Assembly (NCBI GenBank): GCA_021234155.1
Contig: JAJEKV010000085.1
Span: 738,085-802,084, forward strand
Length of the DNA: 64,000 nucleotides
Direction of reading: 5' to 3'
Origin: Isoetes taiwanensis
Lineage: Eukaryota; Streptophyta; Lycopodiopsida; Isoetales; Isoetaceae
In this document: positions 35,050 through 47,749 of the stretch, piece after piece
Layout: every line of letters starts with the position of its first letter
Position numbering within the stretch: the stretch's first letter is position 1
Program-made: the position numbers and the translations under genes
The notes under the pieces: model-generated
The model's database searches: none
Told to the model about the DNA's origin: nothing
What the model saw: the letters and a program-made list of their open reading frames with translations, nothing else

Positions 35050-36115
35050 CTGTATTTTTGTCCATGAAGACCAAAAGCTCTATGACACCCAATACAAGAA
35101 AGAGAACACAATGAGTCCACTACTGCCTACGATTATAAAAACCCTACCTCGAAGGGTTGGCAAGGGAAAAAGCTTAACAAGTTATAAGCTTGCTAAAAAA
35201 CTGAACATATGTACATTTGTACATATCAAAATGCGGATGCAGGACTTATTTCATCTCGCTTGTCAAGAACCTCTAGGATGAAAGATGATAATGCCAACAT
35301 TGCAGACATTACAGCTGATTAGGTGTAATCGGGTCAATATATCGTGCTCGAATAATCACAAATGCCGGATGAATAAAAAAAAAGTGGCATTCATTTTCAA
35401 CGGACTCTTTTGGCAATATCCAGATATTGTGATCCAATCTGCACATCTCAACTTTGAGGCAGGGTGCACCAGTTGCATTAATACGGATGGACACATTGCT
35501 CCTCACAACCCAATTTGCATGTTTCAATTCTAAGGTGATGTGCGCTAGTACAGATGGACTCGTCATGGGCAAATGCGATAACAGAAACTATAGTGTGGGA
35601 TTATTTTGACTTCTATAGTATGTTGTTTTGGCCTTTTGCAAAGCACTGGCATCGTAAAGCTTACCAAGGAAGCATGTATCGAGATATTGTTTTAAGTGAG
35701 TGTGATCTTTATTATTCTATGTATGTACACATCTCTGCTTTTAGACATTCCATCTGAAGAACCAACTTGCTCATTTCTCCTTCTAATTGATTTTAAAACA
35801 TTGTGGACCTATGGCCAATTTGTAGACCAGATTCGGAAGTCGGGTGTCTTCCATGTTCACCATCTTACGGCAATAGAGTATGTGTAATGGCTCCAAAGCA
35901 AACATCTTTGCGAGAGGCAACAATCTTTGTTTCTTGGAGAAGAATTGGGTAGAGAATCGTGGACTTGACTTTGAGAGCCCGAGCCAGAAAGGCTTTTCGG
36001 ATCCCTTCCAAATCTTTCGAACTGGCAAGAGATATCATATCTTCCCATATCTCCAGTCTATATAAAAGAACTGGTTCGACCAAAACCCTTAACAAGTTGC
36101 CTAATGGGAGCAATC
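35050..36115 (-). mobile_element. LINE fragment (family L), 3' end plus part of ORF2 C-terminus
   Basis: On the minus strand 36113-35790 encodes, in two frames, pieces matching the ORF2 C-terminal region of the LINE at 56105-57895: LVEPVLLYRLEIWE, KAFLARALKVKSTILYPILLQ and VNMEDTRLPNLVYKLAIGPQ. At 35055-35170 the plus strand carries the shared LINE 3' module in reverse (gtccatgaagacc, then cacccaatacaa, aaaaaccctacctcgaaggg). The part between is unrelated or too decayed. Confidence 0.7.
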
Positions 36116-36282
36116 ATAGAGCTATAGTGGACTCTACTACAAGATATTTCTATATTTACCTGTACAATTCCAAGAGACAATACGAAGGCACAATTCCTAT
36201 TTGGAAGTGATAGCATGTGCAATTGAGGGAGCCTCACCCCGAGGGGTTGTAGCAGCAGCAGTCGCCCGTTGCTTCAACATCA

Positions 36283-36307
36283 CAGCAGCAGCAGCAGCAG
36301 CAGCAGC
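36283..36307 (+). repeat. (CAG)n repeat
   Basis: About eight uninterrupted cag units, preceded by a shorter gcagcagcag run near 36251. No long open frame surrounds it. Confidence 0.9.
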
Positions 36308-38071
36308 TTTGCCCTTGCATAAGCAGCCAGAGGGGTTTCAACAATAGCTGCATTCGCATTCGCATCAACGGTTATAGCATAAACACTTAATTCTAGCAAC
36401 AGATATTGTAGTTGTGCCATTCTGCACAGCGTCTATCATAGCATGGTTAGGCACGAAAAATCTCCACCCTGCCATGTACCAGTGCAGTAGAACCATCAAT
36501 CTAGTGTACGTCACTCCCACATGCAAGCTCCATCGACGTGATTCTTGCTGTAGAGATTTGAGATCATTCGACATATAAAGAAGTGCCTTTTACTTTCACT
36601 GCTTGAAGAAGTATGGCATCTCTTATAATTGCACCTGCCACTGTTCATTTCACTATACGTCGCTGTTTTTTGCAATGAAGGCCAAGATGAGATGCCCTGA
36701 CAATGTGCACAGGAGCATGAAAGCTCAGGACCATCGTCTGGAGCTTCTTTGCGATATCATCCTGTGCCTCTTTTGAGAGGCCCTAGACCACCATGTTATG
36801 GCACCTATGCCTCTGTTCCTATTGCTCCTTGGGCAATTGCTCAATATCCTATGTCCGATGAGCAGATGCAATAGCGAACCTAGCTGCCCGAGGTTTACTG
36901 CTGCCGCATTTGAGGTGATCTGTTGCCTTTGGTGATCTGAGGTGTCTTGCATGTGCTAATATTTGCCTATCGTATCGGATGTGCCTAAGGTAGCTCACAT
37001 GGGTAATGGCTGCAATATCTACACTTGCCTTCAATGTTTGAAGCTGAGAGCTACTTCATTGTCTGTTTCTCCAATTCTAGCATGCAACGCTGCAATTGCT
37101 CATGATCTGCAGCAACTAGCACTTTACCCGTGATGTGATGGTCTTTTCTATCTCTTACATATCATGATTCCAATGGAAAGAGCTTTTTCTAGCCTCTGAA
37201 GCATAGAGATCTTGTCAGTGTCCTTATCAAAGTTTGCCTTCTCCAAAGCGTTAATTCTATCCTGCAAAGCTTGAAAAGGCTATTGTGGCACTCGAACTTT
37301 GCAGCAAGCCATTCTCAAACCAGATTGGCCATTTGAAGACCTAGAGGCAAGTAAATGCAAATGTTGAAGGTTTAACAACTAAGTTCAGATGTCATATTGA
37401 GCAGCTGGAGACTGCGGCACCAACATTGTTGAAAAGGTATGCATTTTCGGTGTAAAGATGTGCATCCAGCAGGTTGATGATCATCTTCAAATACATAGTT
37501 TTGATGACATCAAAATAGCTCACATTGCTAACCTTTGGATTGACCTGGCCATGCCAATGGCTAATCTGGCCACGACATCAAATATGTTGGACACTATGAT
37601 CCAAGACAAGAAATATTTTGAGCAGGAACTTAGGGAGACCATAGCACAGCTCCACGCAAAGGTTGCGGAGATGGCCATCCAAGATCCGATCATAGGCCTG
37701 CCTAGCCAAGCATGTTGCACACGTCTTTGCTCTTGCCTCCTTTTGTAGGTTAGACTTGGCGGCCTGCTTGTGTGTTCTATCCTACATATGAGGATGAAAT
37801 CTATGATATACCCCAATATAAATTTGGTTGCCATGTTTATCTATGGTGGGGAAGGTTGGTTGTCGGAAGTCTTTTCCATCTATGGCCATAGCATGTCAAG
37901 GTTGTGGGGTTATGGACCTATAAGTTGTATAAGGATCCATTTCTAAATGGGAGGCTTGTAATGAAAAATGGTGACTCCAAATTGAAATGGAGCGCTCAAA
38001 TTGCACTTCGTGCCTTAAAAAGTTTCCCTATTTTCCCTAAAAATTCAAATTTCCCCCGAATGACCAATTCA
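36308..38071. other. Intergenic, no gene assigned
   Basis: A 96-codon plus-strand frame (37458-37748) includes a helical, heptad-like stretch (about 37589-37680) but has no splice signals or family match; it is left unassigned. Confidence 0.4.
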
Positions 38072-38250
38072 AGGGAAGGAAGGAAGGAAGGAAGGTTCTT
38101 TTATCGTCCACGGAGACCAATCGGTCTATGGGACCCAATACAAAAAACGCGACAAGTTTAACCATCGCCGGATTAAAAACCCCATAGAAGGGTTTTCGAG
38201 AGGAAAAACCGTGGCAAACAATCACCTGCCGACAAACCATCCCTAACATA
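38072..38250 (-). mobile_element. LINE family L 3' end with (GGAA)n tail
   Basis: Starts on the plus strand with ggaaggaaggaaggaagg (microsatellite tail), then ttatcgtccacggagacc and tctatgggacccaataca, followed by ggattaaaaacccc and agggttttcgagaggaaaaa. This is the reverse of the 3' module seen at 57760-57893. No ORF2 sequence is attached, so it is an extremely 5'-truncated copy. Confidence 0.75.
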
Positions 38251-39397
38251 TAAAATGCAGTTTTGAGCACTTTTAGCAAGAGAGAGTTGTGAAAAACCCC
38301 AGGGAATGTGTGCGTGCTAGGAAGAGGGAGTTGAGCAAAACACTAGAGAGAGAGAGTGTTGTTGTGGCAAACCCTAGAAATAGAGTGTGGTAGGGACCAA
38401 AAAGCTAGAGGGAGGGCGTTAGAAAGAGGGAGGGTGTTGAGGCAGTAGTTTCATCAATAGATAGATAGAGGGAAGGGTGATAATTGGTTGCACACTTAAG
38501 AGCAAAAGCCAAGCTCACCATCCATTATTTGGTCAAAACCATATGGAGATTAGCTAAATGGTTCACTTGTCTGTCAACTCTATGGACATTGCCATACAAA
38601 CTTATTGCATCCCTAATCAAAAGGGGTTGCGGTGCTCATAGTACAAGAGATCACATGCTATTATAATAAAGGATGTTGTACCAATATATAACTATGTACA
38701 AGGCAAAACTACCAAGATTACCTGATTGTCTCCATCTCTTGAAGCCTTACAAGTTCACCTTTTCCAAATATAGGGTGCATTCTCTTGCTTTTATCTCTTA
38801 TGATACATACCATCTCTCTATTCACCTTTAGAGCCTTACTCAAATTAAAAATAATAGACATTTGTGCTACATAATTCATGTTAACTAGTTATTAGGCTCA
38901 TTTGTTTGGACACAGTAATCAGTAATATCAAGTTGCATTTATTTCCTCAATCGTCACCTCAAATGATTCTAGCTAATGTCTTCTAAACTACATGGAGTTA
39001 GTACACATGAATGAAATTCATGAACTAGCATTCTAGGACCTTTGCAACTGTTAGGCACATAATGAAGCTCAACATTTTCAACTTCAAGGCTTAACTCCAT
39101 TTGACATGGCCTTTCTAGCCACTTAAACAAAAAAGCTCATGTCTGAGAAATGGAAACCACTCCAAAGTGAGTCCCACTTGTTGATGTTGCTGTTGTTAAG
39201 ATTGAATATGTTGAGTTAGCCAAGGGGCCTAGCAACATTTATTGGAACACTACTATGATAGCATATATATGTATCATGAGTGATCATTTTACAAATCTGC
39301 TTTATGGCTAAAGCTCGGTCATTGCTCAAGGGCATAACCTGAGATACGTCCAAAACCTATTTCAAAAATGCCAAGCCTATAAAAGTGCCTTCCGGCA
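38251..39397. other. Intergenic, no gene seen
   Basis: Contains a gagagagag-rich tract (38280-38440) of repeated agagggag-type words. Otherwise AT-rich and non-coding. Confidence 0.45.
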
Positions 39398-39945
39398 TTG
39401 TTAAGATCTTCTGGCATATCTGCAATATGCCCGCTCTGCCTTTCTGACATTGAGACTCTTGGGCATTGCCTTTTTTTGTTATCTAAAGGTTCAGCCAACG
39501 TGGCTCTGGCTACAAGATTTAACAGTGGAATGGACTGTCAATGCGTCCTCTTGGCATCATATCCCAATGCATGGCCCCCAGCTAAACAGAGGGCATTCCA
39601 TCTTGGTTTTGGTTGGCTCCTATTAGTCGATATGGGAGAATGGTAGATGCCACATTTTTCAGGGCATTTACTCATCTGCACGAGGCATTATTGCTGTGGC
39701 CTATAATAAGATATGAATGGCTTACGAATGTTCCTCCCTTGATTTAGAAGTGACGGGACGTATTTGGATTCAATATCTTTAAATTGGTTCTTATCGTTAG
39801 TCTCCTATTCTGGAGTAAGCGCATTGTGCTTTGGGCTCGTGCTCCTGTGGCATCTTTTTGTGCTTACACAGTTAGATGAGACACGGTACATTCTATACTT
39901 TTCACATTTGATTAATAAACTTTTTTGCTTTCGTCCTTCAGACGT
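39398..39945 (+). pseudogene. LINE ORF2 C-terminal zinc-finger fragment (second LINE type)
   Basis: CPLCLSDIETLGHCLFLLSK (39425-39484) matches the zf-RVT pattern at the C-terminus of plant L1-type reverse transcriptases (CX2C, then E-x3-HCLFxC-like; the last Cys is replaced). After frame changes a GIIAVAYNK stretch (about 39685-39712) appears. A gattaataaactttttt end (39909-39925) looks like the 3' end of a plant LINE transcript. This differs from family L at 47-57 kb in spacing and 3' end. Confidence 0.6.
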
Positions 39946-41745
39946 CCCGGTCCACCGTTTGCATAGCTCTGGCAGGATCCGGCCTTGTCAGCCACCTTAG
40001 CTCCAGCTTCGGCGTCTCTAGCACCATAAAACAGTTCGGCCCTGTCAGTTCGGTGGATCCACGGGCAGCAACGTCAGTTTTGTGGCTGTATCCAGTCCTC
40101 CCAACTCGGTTTCCCACCAGCCGTCAGCTCGGCTACAGCGCAGAAGCTCGGTCCCCTTCTCTGGTCATCTCTGGTCATCTCCATAGCCCAAGGGCGACAC
40201 AACGCGTCTGGCAAGCCTCTGAGTAGGCAAGTTGCGGAAGTTCCTTTCCGGTCTGCTTTGATAAGCAAAATCCAGTTCGCTTCAGCAGCCACAGCCCGAT
40301 TTGGGTTCGACCTTGTTCATAGTGGGTTGCTTGATTCAGGTTTGGGATTGCGTTTTGCTTTGCTATGGCCCATCCCCTGCCGAGCTATTGGCTTTGTTTT
40401 CTTTGTCTTTTCTTCAGTTTGGTTTGAGAGTTCCCTGTTTGCATAGCCCTGTTTGGTTTTTCGGTTCTTTCAATATCCTTTGCTTCTAGTTTATTTAGCC
40501 TTCACCAACTTTCCTTGCCTTGGCTTGCCTCTGCTTTGGCCTTCACCACCTGGTCCCTTTGCCACTACCTTGTCATCAGAATGGCCCGTCAGATCAAGCG
40601 CATGGCCAGGGGGACCCGCAAAGAGAAGAATCTCATTAGATTGCCCGAGCCAGTCCTGAATAGGCCCTACGACCCCACAATTGCGCCATACCTTCGGGCA
40701 GCCCCATCATTTGGGCCCCAGCGACCTGTCCTGGCACACCCAGTTCCCGCTGCATCTTTAGCTGCGGCTTTGGACAGAATCGATCGTGCGGCTCGGTGTT
40801 TGCCCCCGGGGTACTTGGCGGCATCCACCGCGGTCCGTTCTCTTTGTCACTCTCCACGAGACATCGCCCGATTGCCACTAGCGGGATGGGTCCGGCTCCT
40901 AGAGTTCTTCGCTCCGGTCTGCGAGGGCCCAGCCCGCCGATCCCGCGGTGGTGGTTTCGCGGCCGAAATTTGGTATGGGGCCATCCCGATGAATGGCGAG
41001 TGAGTGCACTGCGCGGCCGTCACGATCTCCATGTCACCACGCCGCCTCCACCCGGAGGATTTGCGACCCCACAGCCGAAATTTTTTCCGGGTCCCGCTTC
41101 ATGAGACTAGTGCGACCCGCGGAGACACACACCAGCCATTCTTTGCGTATTTTGGGTCTTGAAGAGGAAAGTGATTTGTCTCCCGCAGGCAGAAGCGACC
41201 TCCTTCTTTACTTCGAGGTGATGCACATACATGCCGCGGCATCCTTTCAAAGATACCGGGTGGGCGACGCGGCTCGACCGCCCTCGCCATCTCTGATGCG
41301 CTTTCGGAGGCTCTTTCCGGTGCGCACATCTTGCGGCATGGCAATCATTTGAAAGGAACCACCTTTTCAGTTCAGGAAGATTTGACTCCCGTACAGCTCT
41401 GCAGACGGACCGAAGAATTATGCCGAGTGCGTGCAGCTCGCTTGCAGCGGAAATGGGCCGTGTATAGGGGAGGCCAGGCTATCATTCGGGATCAGTGGCC
41501 AACTGATCCCTGGACAGTCTGGGCCTAGCCATGAGCTACTGCTTTCGGGTTGGTCCCATTTCCTTCATTTTTGTGTTGTAACAGGGCTTAGACCCCATGT
41601 TCTGTTTTGGTTGTAACGGGGCTTAGACCCCATGTTGTTCTGTTTTTTGATCGGGGTTTGACCCCCTTGTTTGTTTTGGTCCCATAACCCGATTGGGTTC
41701 CGTGGACGTTAAAAATTTCTTCCTTCCTTCCTTCCTTTCAAAAGA
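39946..41745 (+). mobile_element. LINE family L derivative carrying ORF1 joined to the 3' end
   Basis: A GC-rich leader (39946-40580), an ORF1-like region (40581-41528), about 100 bp of spacer, and the LINE 3' module (ggtcccataacccgattggg, ttccgtggacgttaaaaatt, 41669-41712) with a ttccttccttccttcc tail ending at about 41735. No endonuclease or RT sequence lies between ORF1 and the 3' module. It is either an internal deletion or a template switch that gave an ORF1-only element. Confidence 0.6.
40581..41528 (+). pseudogene. LINE ORF1-like protein, frameshifted
   Basis: ORF1 proteins bind LINE RNA and form the ribonucleoprotein. ATG 40581 (atggcccgtcagatcaag) opens a basic, Pro/Arg/Ala-rich frame to 41003. 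The reading then shifts twice, with FVSRRQKRPPSLL near 41180. The last segment (41331-41528) carries EDLTPVQLCRRTEELCRVRA and GGQAII, ending WPTDPWTVWA. The EDLTP-x-LxxRxxEL...RxG/KW...RGGxxII shape resembles the C-terminal domain of L1-type ORF1 proteins. The total of 316 codons is a normal ORF1 size. This is by-eye recognition. Confidence 0.5.
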
Positions 41746-43914
41746 AAAATAAAATGTTAAGGAAAACCTAAATCAATCGCTAAAATACTCCACGGTTGAC
41801 CTTAGATTTATATGCAAATCAAATTTGTACACATATGGCCAAATGTTGTAAAAGCATTGGATGGGAATACGCCATGTACATGGCTACAAAACATGTATAA
41901 AAATACTATAAAACCCTAGAAGAAAAAACATAAAATACATCTTGATCTATCTCAAGTAAAACAAAATATGTTTGAACCTCAAAGCAAGAAAGTGAGTGAT
42001 TATTCCTACTCTCCCAGGAATTAAACCTGGGAAAACTAGAGAATGATAAGGAATGGACATACCTAGTGGTAGGAATAAATTACTAATCCCAATTTTCTCA
42101 TTGTCACCTCTAATTACTGAGGTGACACATTATGTCGGAGGGGCTATTAGGTCTAGCATGCGATGTCTCCCGGTAGATATTCCCACCAAGAGAACAACTG
42201 CACCCAGGCAAGTCCTTTGTCAGCCAATAAGACTCCTTTGCCCATAATCAAATGGGATCCTATGCACATGCCAAAATACTTGTGGGAATTGATTGAGGGT
42301 CATTCACTAGAATCATCTCTACATAAGGCTTCTTTGTCTCTACCCCATATCCCAAACACAAGAGAAGCATGACAGAGAGAACATCCATGTTGATCAACAC
42401 ACGATAACAAAATAGAACAACATTTCTAACCTAACTACTCTCATCATACATAAGAATACATGATTAGGGTCCTTTCATCAGTCCAATTTTAGAGTTAAAA
42501 AGCTTAAGCGCAAGAGGGAACTAAGGCTAAAATTAGATGACAATAAAGCTTAAGAACATCAACTAAGCCTACTAATCCATCTACCTCTAGCACCTCTAGC
42601 ACCCACATGAACCTTGACTGGCGTCCAAATCAGGGTATTTTTTAACCTTCCTGCATATTTGACGGGGTGTAAAATATTGACCACTACTTATCTTGGATAA
42701 TTGTTAAGCATAGTTTGGCCTGGCCCTTTGAATCGTTATAACAAGAGGTTGTAACTTAAATGGCAAAATCATGGAAATAAAATTTTCTCAAAAAATTTGA
42801 ATTGGCCACATCCATATATCTAACACATAAAGATGATAGCCACATCAGTAAGACGATCTCTAGTTTCTAATGCTTTATGCAGCTCAGAAATAAATATATG
42901 CTACGTAGGCAGAATTGTATAAGATCTGTATTAAACATGCCGAATGTAGGCAGAAGCACACATGGATTTGGTAGGATGGATCTCATCGGAAACCATACTG
43001 CAAGTACTTGGTAAATAGAAATTGACTTTGATTTGAGTTGGGACAATGAAGGGCTGATTCAGGCTAGATGATGAAGAACAAAATTGGGATGCGAATTGCA
43101 AATAAAATCAAAACAAATTTGAGCCTAAAAGAAAATACTATGTTATTAGAAATTCCTTTAGAATTTAAAGACTAAACTCAAAAAGATGTTAGCCTCATAC
43201 AAAATTAAATTATATCCCTACACTTGGCCAATATAGAGCACGGCTATAATCCTAGAATTATAAAATTATTCCACGGTTTAAATGGTCACCACAACAAGTT
43301 GCTAGTATGCATATATTTTGGAATGGCCATGCCCTAGGGGTTCCAAGATTTACCGAGTATCAAATTGGCTACTTATAGAGAGTGAATTTAATAAGTTCTT
43401 GTTTTGAACTGGCCACCACCCTTTGGTCATGGTGAGAATGCATCCTACTCTCACGTGGCCGACTATTTCATGAAATACGTGAATGTGTGGACAACAAGCG
43501 ACCATGGGAATACTAAAAAACACCACAGGGACTCAAATCCGAGAAGCTTCCATCTCCCTTGATCTTGAAGCAGCAATCACTGGAGTAGTGCCTTAGTACA
43601 ATCATCTCGGAACTTACTAGGTGAGGCTCTCTTCTACATGCTGCCACTAGCCTGATTCAACTTCATTGATGCTCGACCCAGATCTAGCTATTAAAACCTA
43701 AAAAGACAAGTTTAGAGTTCTTGCTCTATTTATGTCAACAAATTTAGATTTAGGCTGTAGGATTGGCATAATTGGCCCAATAGAGGACTGCCACATGCCA
43801 ATGTAGTCCCCGTTGCTTGCACTAGAATTAGTTACAATATTTTGAACATATGTTTTTAAGTGCAACTTTGACACGTTGTACCCATGTGTAATATAAATAT
43901 GCCATAATGTTATA
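41746..43914. other. Intergenic AT-rich, no gene seen
   Basis: More than 2 kb without a supportable feature. A small hairpin (cccagg/acctggg) lies at 42016-42032. Confidence 0.5.
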
Positions 43915-43917
43915 CAA

Positions 43918-43962
43918 GAAACTTATCGCGGCGGCCTATCGGCCGGCGCGAACGTTTCTCTT
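43918..43962. other. Imperfect GC-rich palindrome
   Basis: agaaac ... cgcggcggcc tatc ggccggcgcg ... gtttct forms an imperfect inverted repeat of about 45 bp with a GC core, in an otherwise very AT-rich region. It could be a hairpin at a transposon end. No CTRR at the expected Helitron spacing follows. Confidence 0.5.
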
Positions 43963-46900
43963 CACCAACTTATCTATACGTGCTAGAACATGCAGGATTT
44001 GAACCGTTTTTTTTTTTTGTGTCCGGTCCAAAGGCCCGCACGATAGAAGGATCCGACTATAACCCGCGACGCCGCAAAACATTTCTTTGGCTCCAAACGT
44101 GGGGTTGCACCCACTATTAATGTCAATGTGTGTCTGTTCGGAACCATAACTTGTTCATACTGTGACGCAAAAAAAAAAAAATGCAATTAAGGTGAGGATT
44201 TTGTTTAAGTTGTGAGTACGGGAACTCCCTTTTTATATAGATTGCATTTAATGAAGAGCTCATTTCCATTCACTAATATATTTTAAATAAAGGTTAATAT
44301 ACTCCTAACCTACAGTTAATTCTACATGCAATCCGCAATGAACATTTGGCAATCGAGATCCCTCCTAACCACCTTGAGTGTTATTATCCGAGTTGAATGA
44401 ATGACTAGAAAGGATGACGAGGCGTAGCCAAAGCACTTAACTAGTCCAATCCATCCGTGAGTTTGGCATGGCATTTCTTCCAAAAACTCAAAATTGGCAG
44501 AGCGTTTAAGCTCGTGTCAGAACAGGTATGTTCTTCTCGAACATCATGCTTGCGCATTCAAAATTCTGGACCAATCACAAGGCTGCCCATGCCACCGCCG
44601 CACATGGCGCCACACCATCTTCCAAATCCCGCGCTCGATGGCGGCTCGCCTAAAGCAATACAGTGTGGTGTGTGGTCATATGTCTAGTTGAATGCTGCCT
44701 AATGGCATGAACATTTCTCTTTCTCGATCCCCTATGTGTATGGAAGTGAGTCAGCAAAGGAAATTGTTCACAGGAGTCCTTCTAGAGACTCACTCATTGG
44801 CTGGAATTTTGTAGTGCAGCATAATACTTGTAGTTGATGTAGTTATCTGCCTTGTATTGTTTGATGCTTCTTGCTTTGAAGATTCCAAAGCATTTTGAGC
44901 AATGAAACACCAGGCAATATTTGTAAAGTGAATGTAAGTCACAATAAATATTGTCTTTTTTCAAAAGGAAGCCAGTTTTTGATAATGTATAATCTCAAAT
45001 GCATGACTTGCCAAAGATATCTTTGGATCAAAGATATTTTGGATCAGAGGAATCGACCTATGGGTGGGGAGGATCGTGTTCATTTAGCCCCTTAAGGTAG
45101 AAAAATTTATGCCATAAAAAGAAAATTTGTAGCAACTATACTTTTATTATATTATCTATCTATAGTGGAGCCACGTAAATCTTATTTGAAAAACAGGGTT
45201 TGGAGTCTATGTGCCATTGGAACATTCTACTTGGAAGGATTAGCAATAGCAAAAAATCAAAGACAATATGTTATATTTTCTCATGGTTAGGTTCGTTGAC
45301 AAATAAGGCAAATCGCATAACAAATCCAGCTCTAACATACAACAAAAAAGTGGAACCGAGATCATGAATGCTTCCTTTGTTTAACCAAATTGTTTTACAT
45401 GCATTATTGAATGTGGATTCTAAAACTGGGTTTCAAACACTTACGCCTTTTCAACACTTTGGACTGGACCTTGAAGAAACAGATGACGATGCTCTAAGAG
45501 GTGCTTGCAGATTTGACAATATTTATAGATTGGATGCTTCAGGGTATTGCAAGGTTTGATGCTTGGGTTTGTCAATCTTTAAAGAACCGCAAGAATTGTA
45601 ATTTCTAAAACCCAAATGGAAAGCTAACTCCACCATCCAAATGATAAAACCAGAGAATGCAACATTTATTAGCAACTCAATATGAACCAGTAAATTTGAC
45701 AACTGTTGTTATATATCCAAGCTGTGTATTAGCTACCAGACATGTCAACCCAGCTCCCATCACCAGAAGCCCATGTCAACCCAGCTTCCATCGCTAGAAG
45801 CCCGTGCTGAAAGGGTCTGTGAAAGTGTCTGTCTCCCAAGCTCTTGCTAATTGGCAATCATAAATCCAACAGAAACCTGTACACATACATTAGAAGTTCA
45901 ACCATTCTAGAAGTTCAAATGCATAGGTCGAATTTCGCAGTGTATCAGTGTGTCGCCTATAACCCAAATAATCTAGCCACTTCTGTACAGATTCTACAAA
46001 CTCTTTTAGAGTCTTTAAACTCTATATAATCATGCTGGGCTCTATGAGTTCCTGTGCAGGCTCCACATAGATTTCCTAGGCAAACATAGTCTTTAACTCC
46101 CCGAACACAAGTCATCTGCTGCAGAAGCCCTATTACTGCCATTATCTACATCAGTCTTGGGCTCTGATTCCACAAGCTTTCTGCAGAAATCCAACAAAAA
46201 CTTGTACACATACAGGCAACGAGTAAGGCAAACCAAAGCCAAGATATGTCAAAGACATATCTAAAGTTGCAAGTCTTATATTTTAACAAGCTGATGGCAA
46301 TTAAAAGATGGCTAGGAAAAATACTTATGCCCCACCTGGGTTGAAGGGATCAACATAGGAAGGCAGGAACCATATGCAGACAACATCATTTTTTTTATGA
46401 AACTAAAACCATGGACATTTAATTTGCATATAATCGAAAAATGAGAACCATGGACTTTTAATTTGAATTGAATTGGCTTCTAGAACATGCATTTTCGATG
46501 TAGCACAAAACCATAGACATTTAATTTGCATAGAAAAAATTAGAACCATGGGCCTCACGCTATGGCGGCTCTGGCGGGGTTTGATCAGAAGAAAAACACA
46601 TTCGGTTTTTGCTAATGTATTGGCAATTCGATCTCGATCTATACATTAATTTTTCTTGATACGCCATGAGTGCGCCGGCTCGGCTCCTTACATTTTTCCG
46701 TGTTTCCAGCGGATGAAACTAATTCGAGGAGGAGATTACCCTATTTTGCGTCATTTCGACCAAGCATTCTTTGTGATAATCGGCATTTTAACTAACTTAC
46801 AATGTTTTAAACTACGTTTTGCTTTTGATTTATCGCGAAGCATTGCCTTGAAGCTTCCGCTCGGGGGCGGGGATTTTTGGCTATGAAGGAAGAGGTTGCG

Positions 46901-47410
46901 CATAATATCTTGCCTTGCATTTGTTACACTTTGTTTTTTGAAGATGGAGTATCAAAGGATGTTATTGATGCATTGCCCGTGTTTTCTTTTCGGTTTTGAA
47001 AGGGGATAAGCATGGATTGGAATGTCCGGGTTTGCTTACAAAATACGAGGAACATGAAGTTCGAGATTTTTGCCCGGATGCAATGCAAGCGCCTTTCATA
47101 TTGAATGCGTCGGTAAGTAGTTGCTTTCTCATTCTACATGCCCCCTTTGTAGATGCAGCGTTTCTGTGAATGATTTGCCCCTTGTGGAAGAGATTGTTTC
47201 ATCCAGTAGATCCATGAATCTTGATTTCTCAAATCCGGCGAGCCCATGAGCTTCTTTTTGAAGATGTAGGGCTTCAAATCTTTATCGAGAGAGGCGACCG
47301 CGGGAACTCTAAAAGATTAGGATCCAGCGGAAAAATGGACAGAATGCTTCTCCATTTGCAAGATTCAGGGCCTCCTGCAGAAAATTCTATAGATAAAATT
47401 CGAAAAGACT
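43963..47410. other. Intergenic, small duplications, no gene seen
   Basis: A 34-bp imperfect tandem duplication (catgtcaacccagcttccat-type) lies at about 45746-45804, and irregular repeats of aaaaccatggacatttaattt at 46395-46540. No family was recognised in the short open frames. Confidence 0.5.
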
Positions 47411-47424
47411 TTTAATAGAATAGA

Positions 47425-47580
47425 ATAGAATAGTGTTTTTAGCGTCCACGGAGACCAATTGGCCTATGGGACCCAAACAAAAAAGAGAGCAGCAAGCATA
47501 TTACGCTTGGCGAGGATTAAAAACCCCCGCCCGAAGAGGGTTTCGAGGAAAAACCTTAGCGGTAATAAGCTTTGGCGGCA
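47425..47580 (-). repeat. LINE family L 3' module
   Basis: Plus-strand blocks agcgtccacggagaccaat, tatgggacccaaacaaaa and the aaaacccc ... gagggtttcgaggaaaaacc stem-like segment, shared with 38095-38250, 35055-35200 and, inverted, 57760-57893 and 59735-59790. Confidence 0.8.
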
Positions 47581-47749
47581 CACTATACAATTGCATATAG
47601 ACGGTTCAATACCGTCCGTAGGACACAAACGCAGTCAGGTGCATCCATAACCTCACGGAGGTATGACCCCCAACAAACCCAGCGGCCGCCAGAGCCAATA
47701 AGCGATGCAGCGGCTGGCGGGCACTAGTAATGTCGAACATATCGCTCTC

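Noticed and set aside
37458-37748. 96-codon frame with heptad-like helical stretch
   Set aside because: No splice signals, neighbours or family match; frames of this length occur by chance in this region.
42016-42032. Hairpin cccagg-aattaa-acctggg as a terminator or regulatory RNA
   Set aside because: Short, isolated and in intergenic DNA without a transcript; likely chance.
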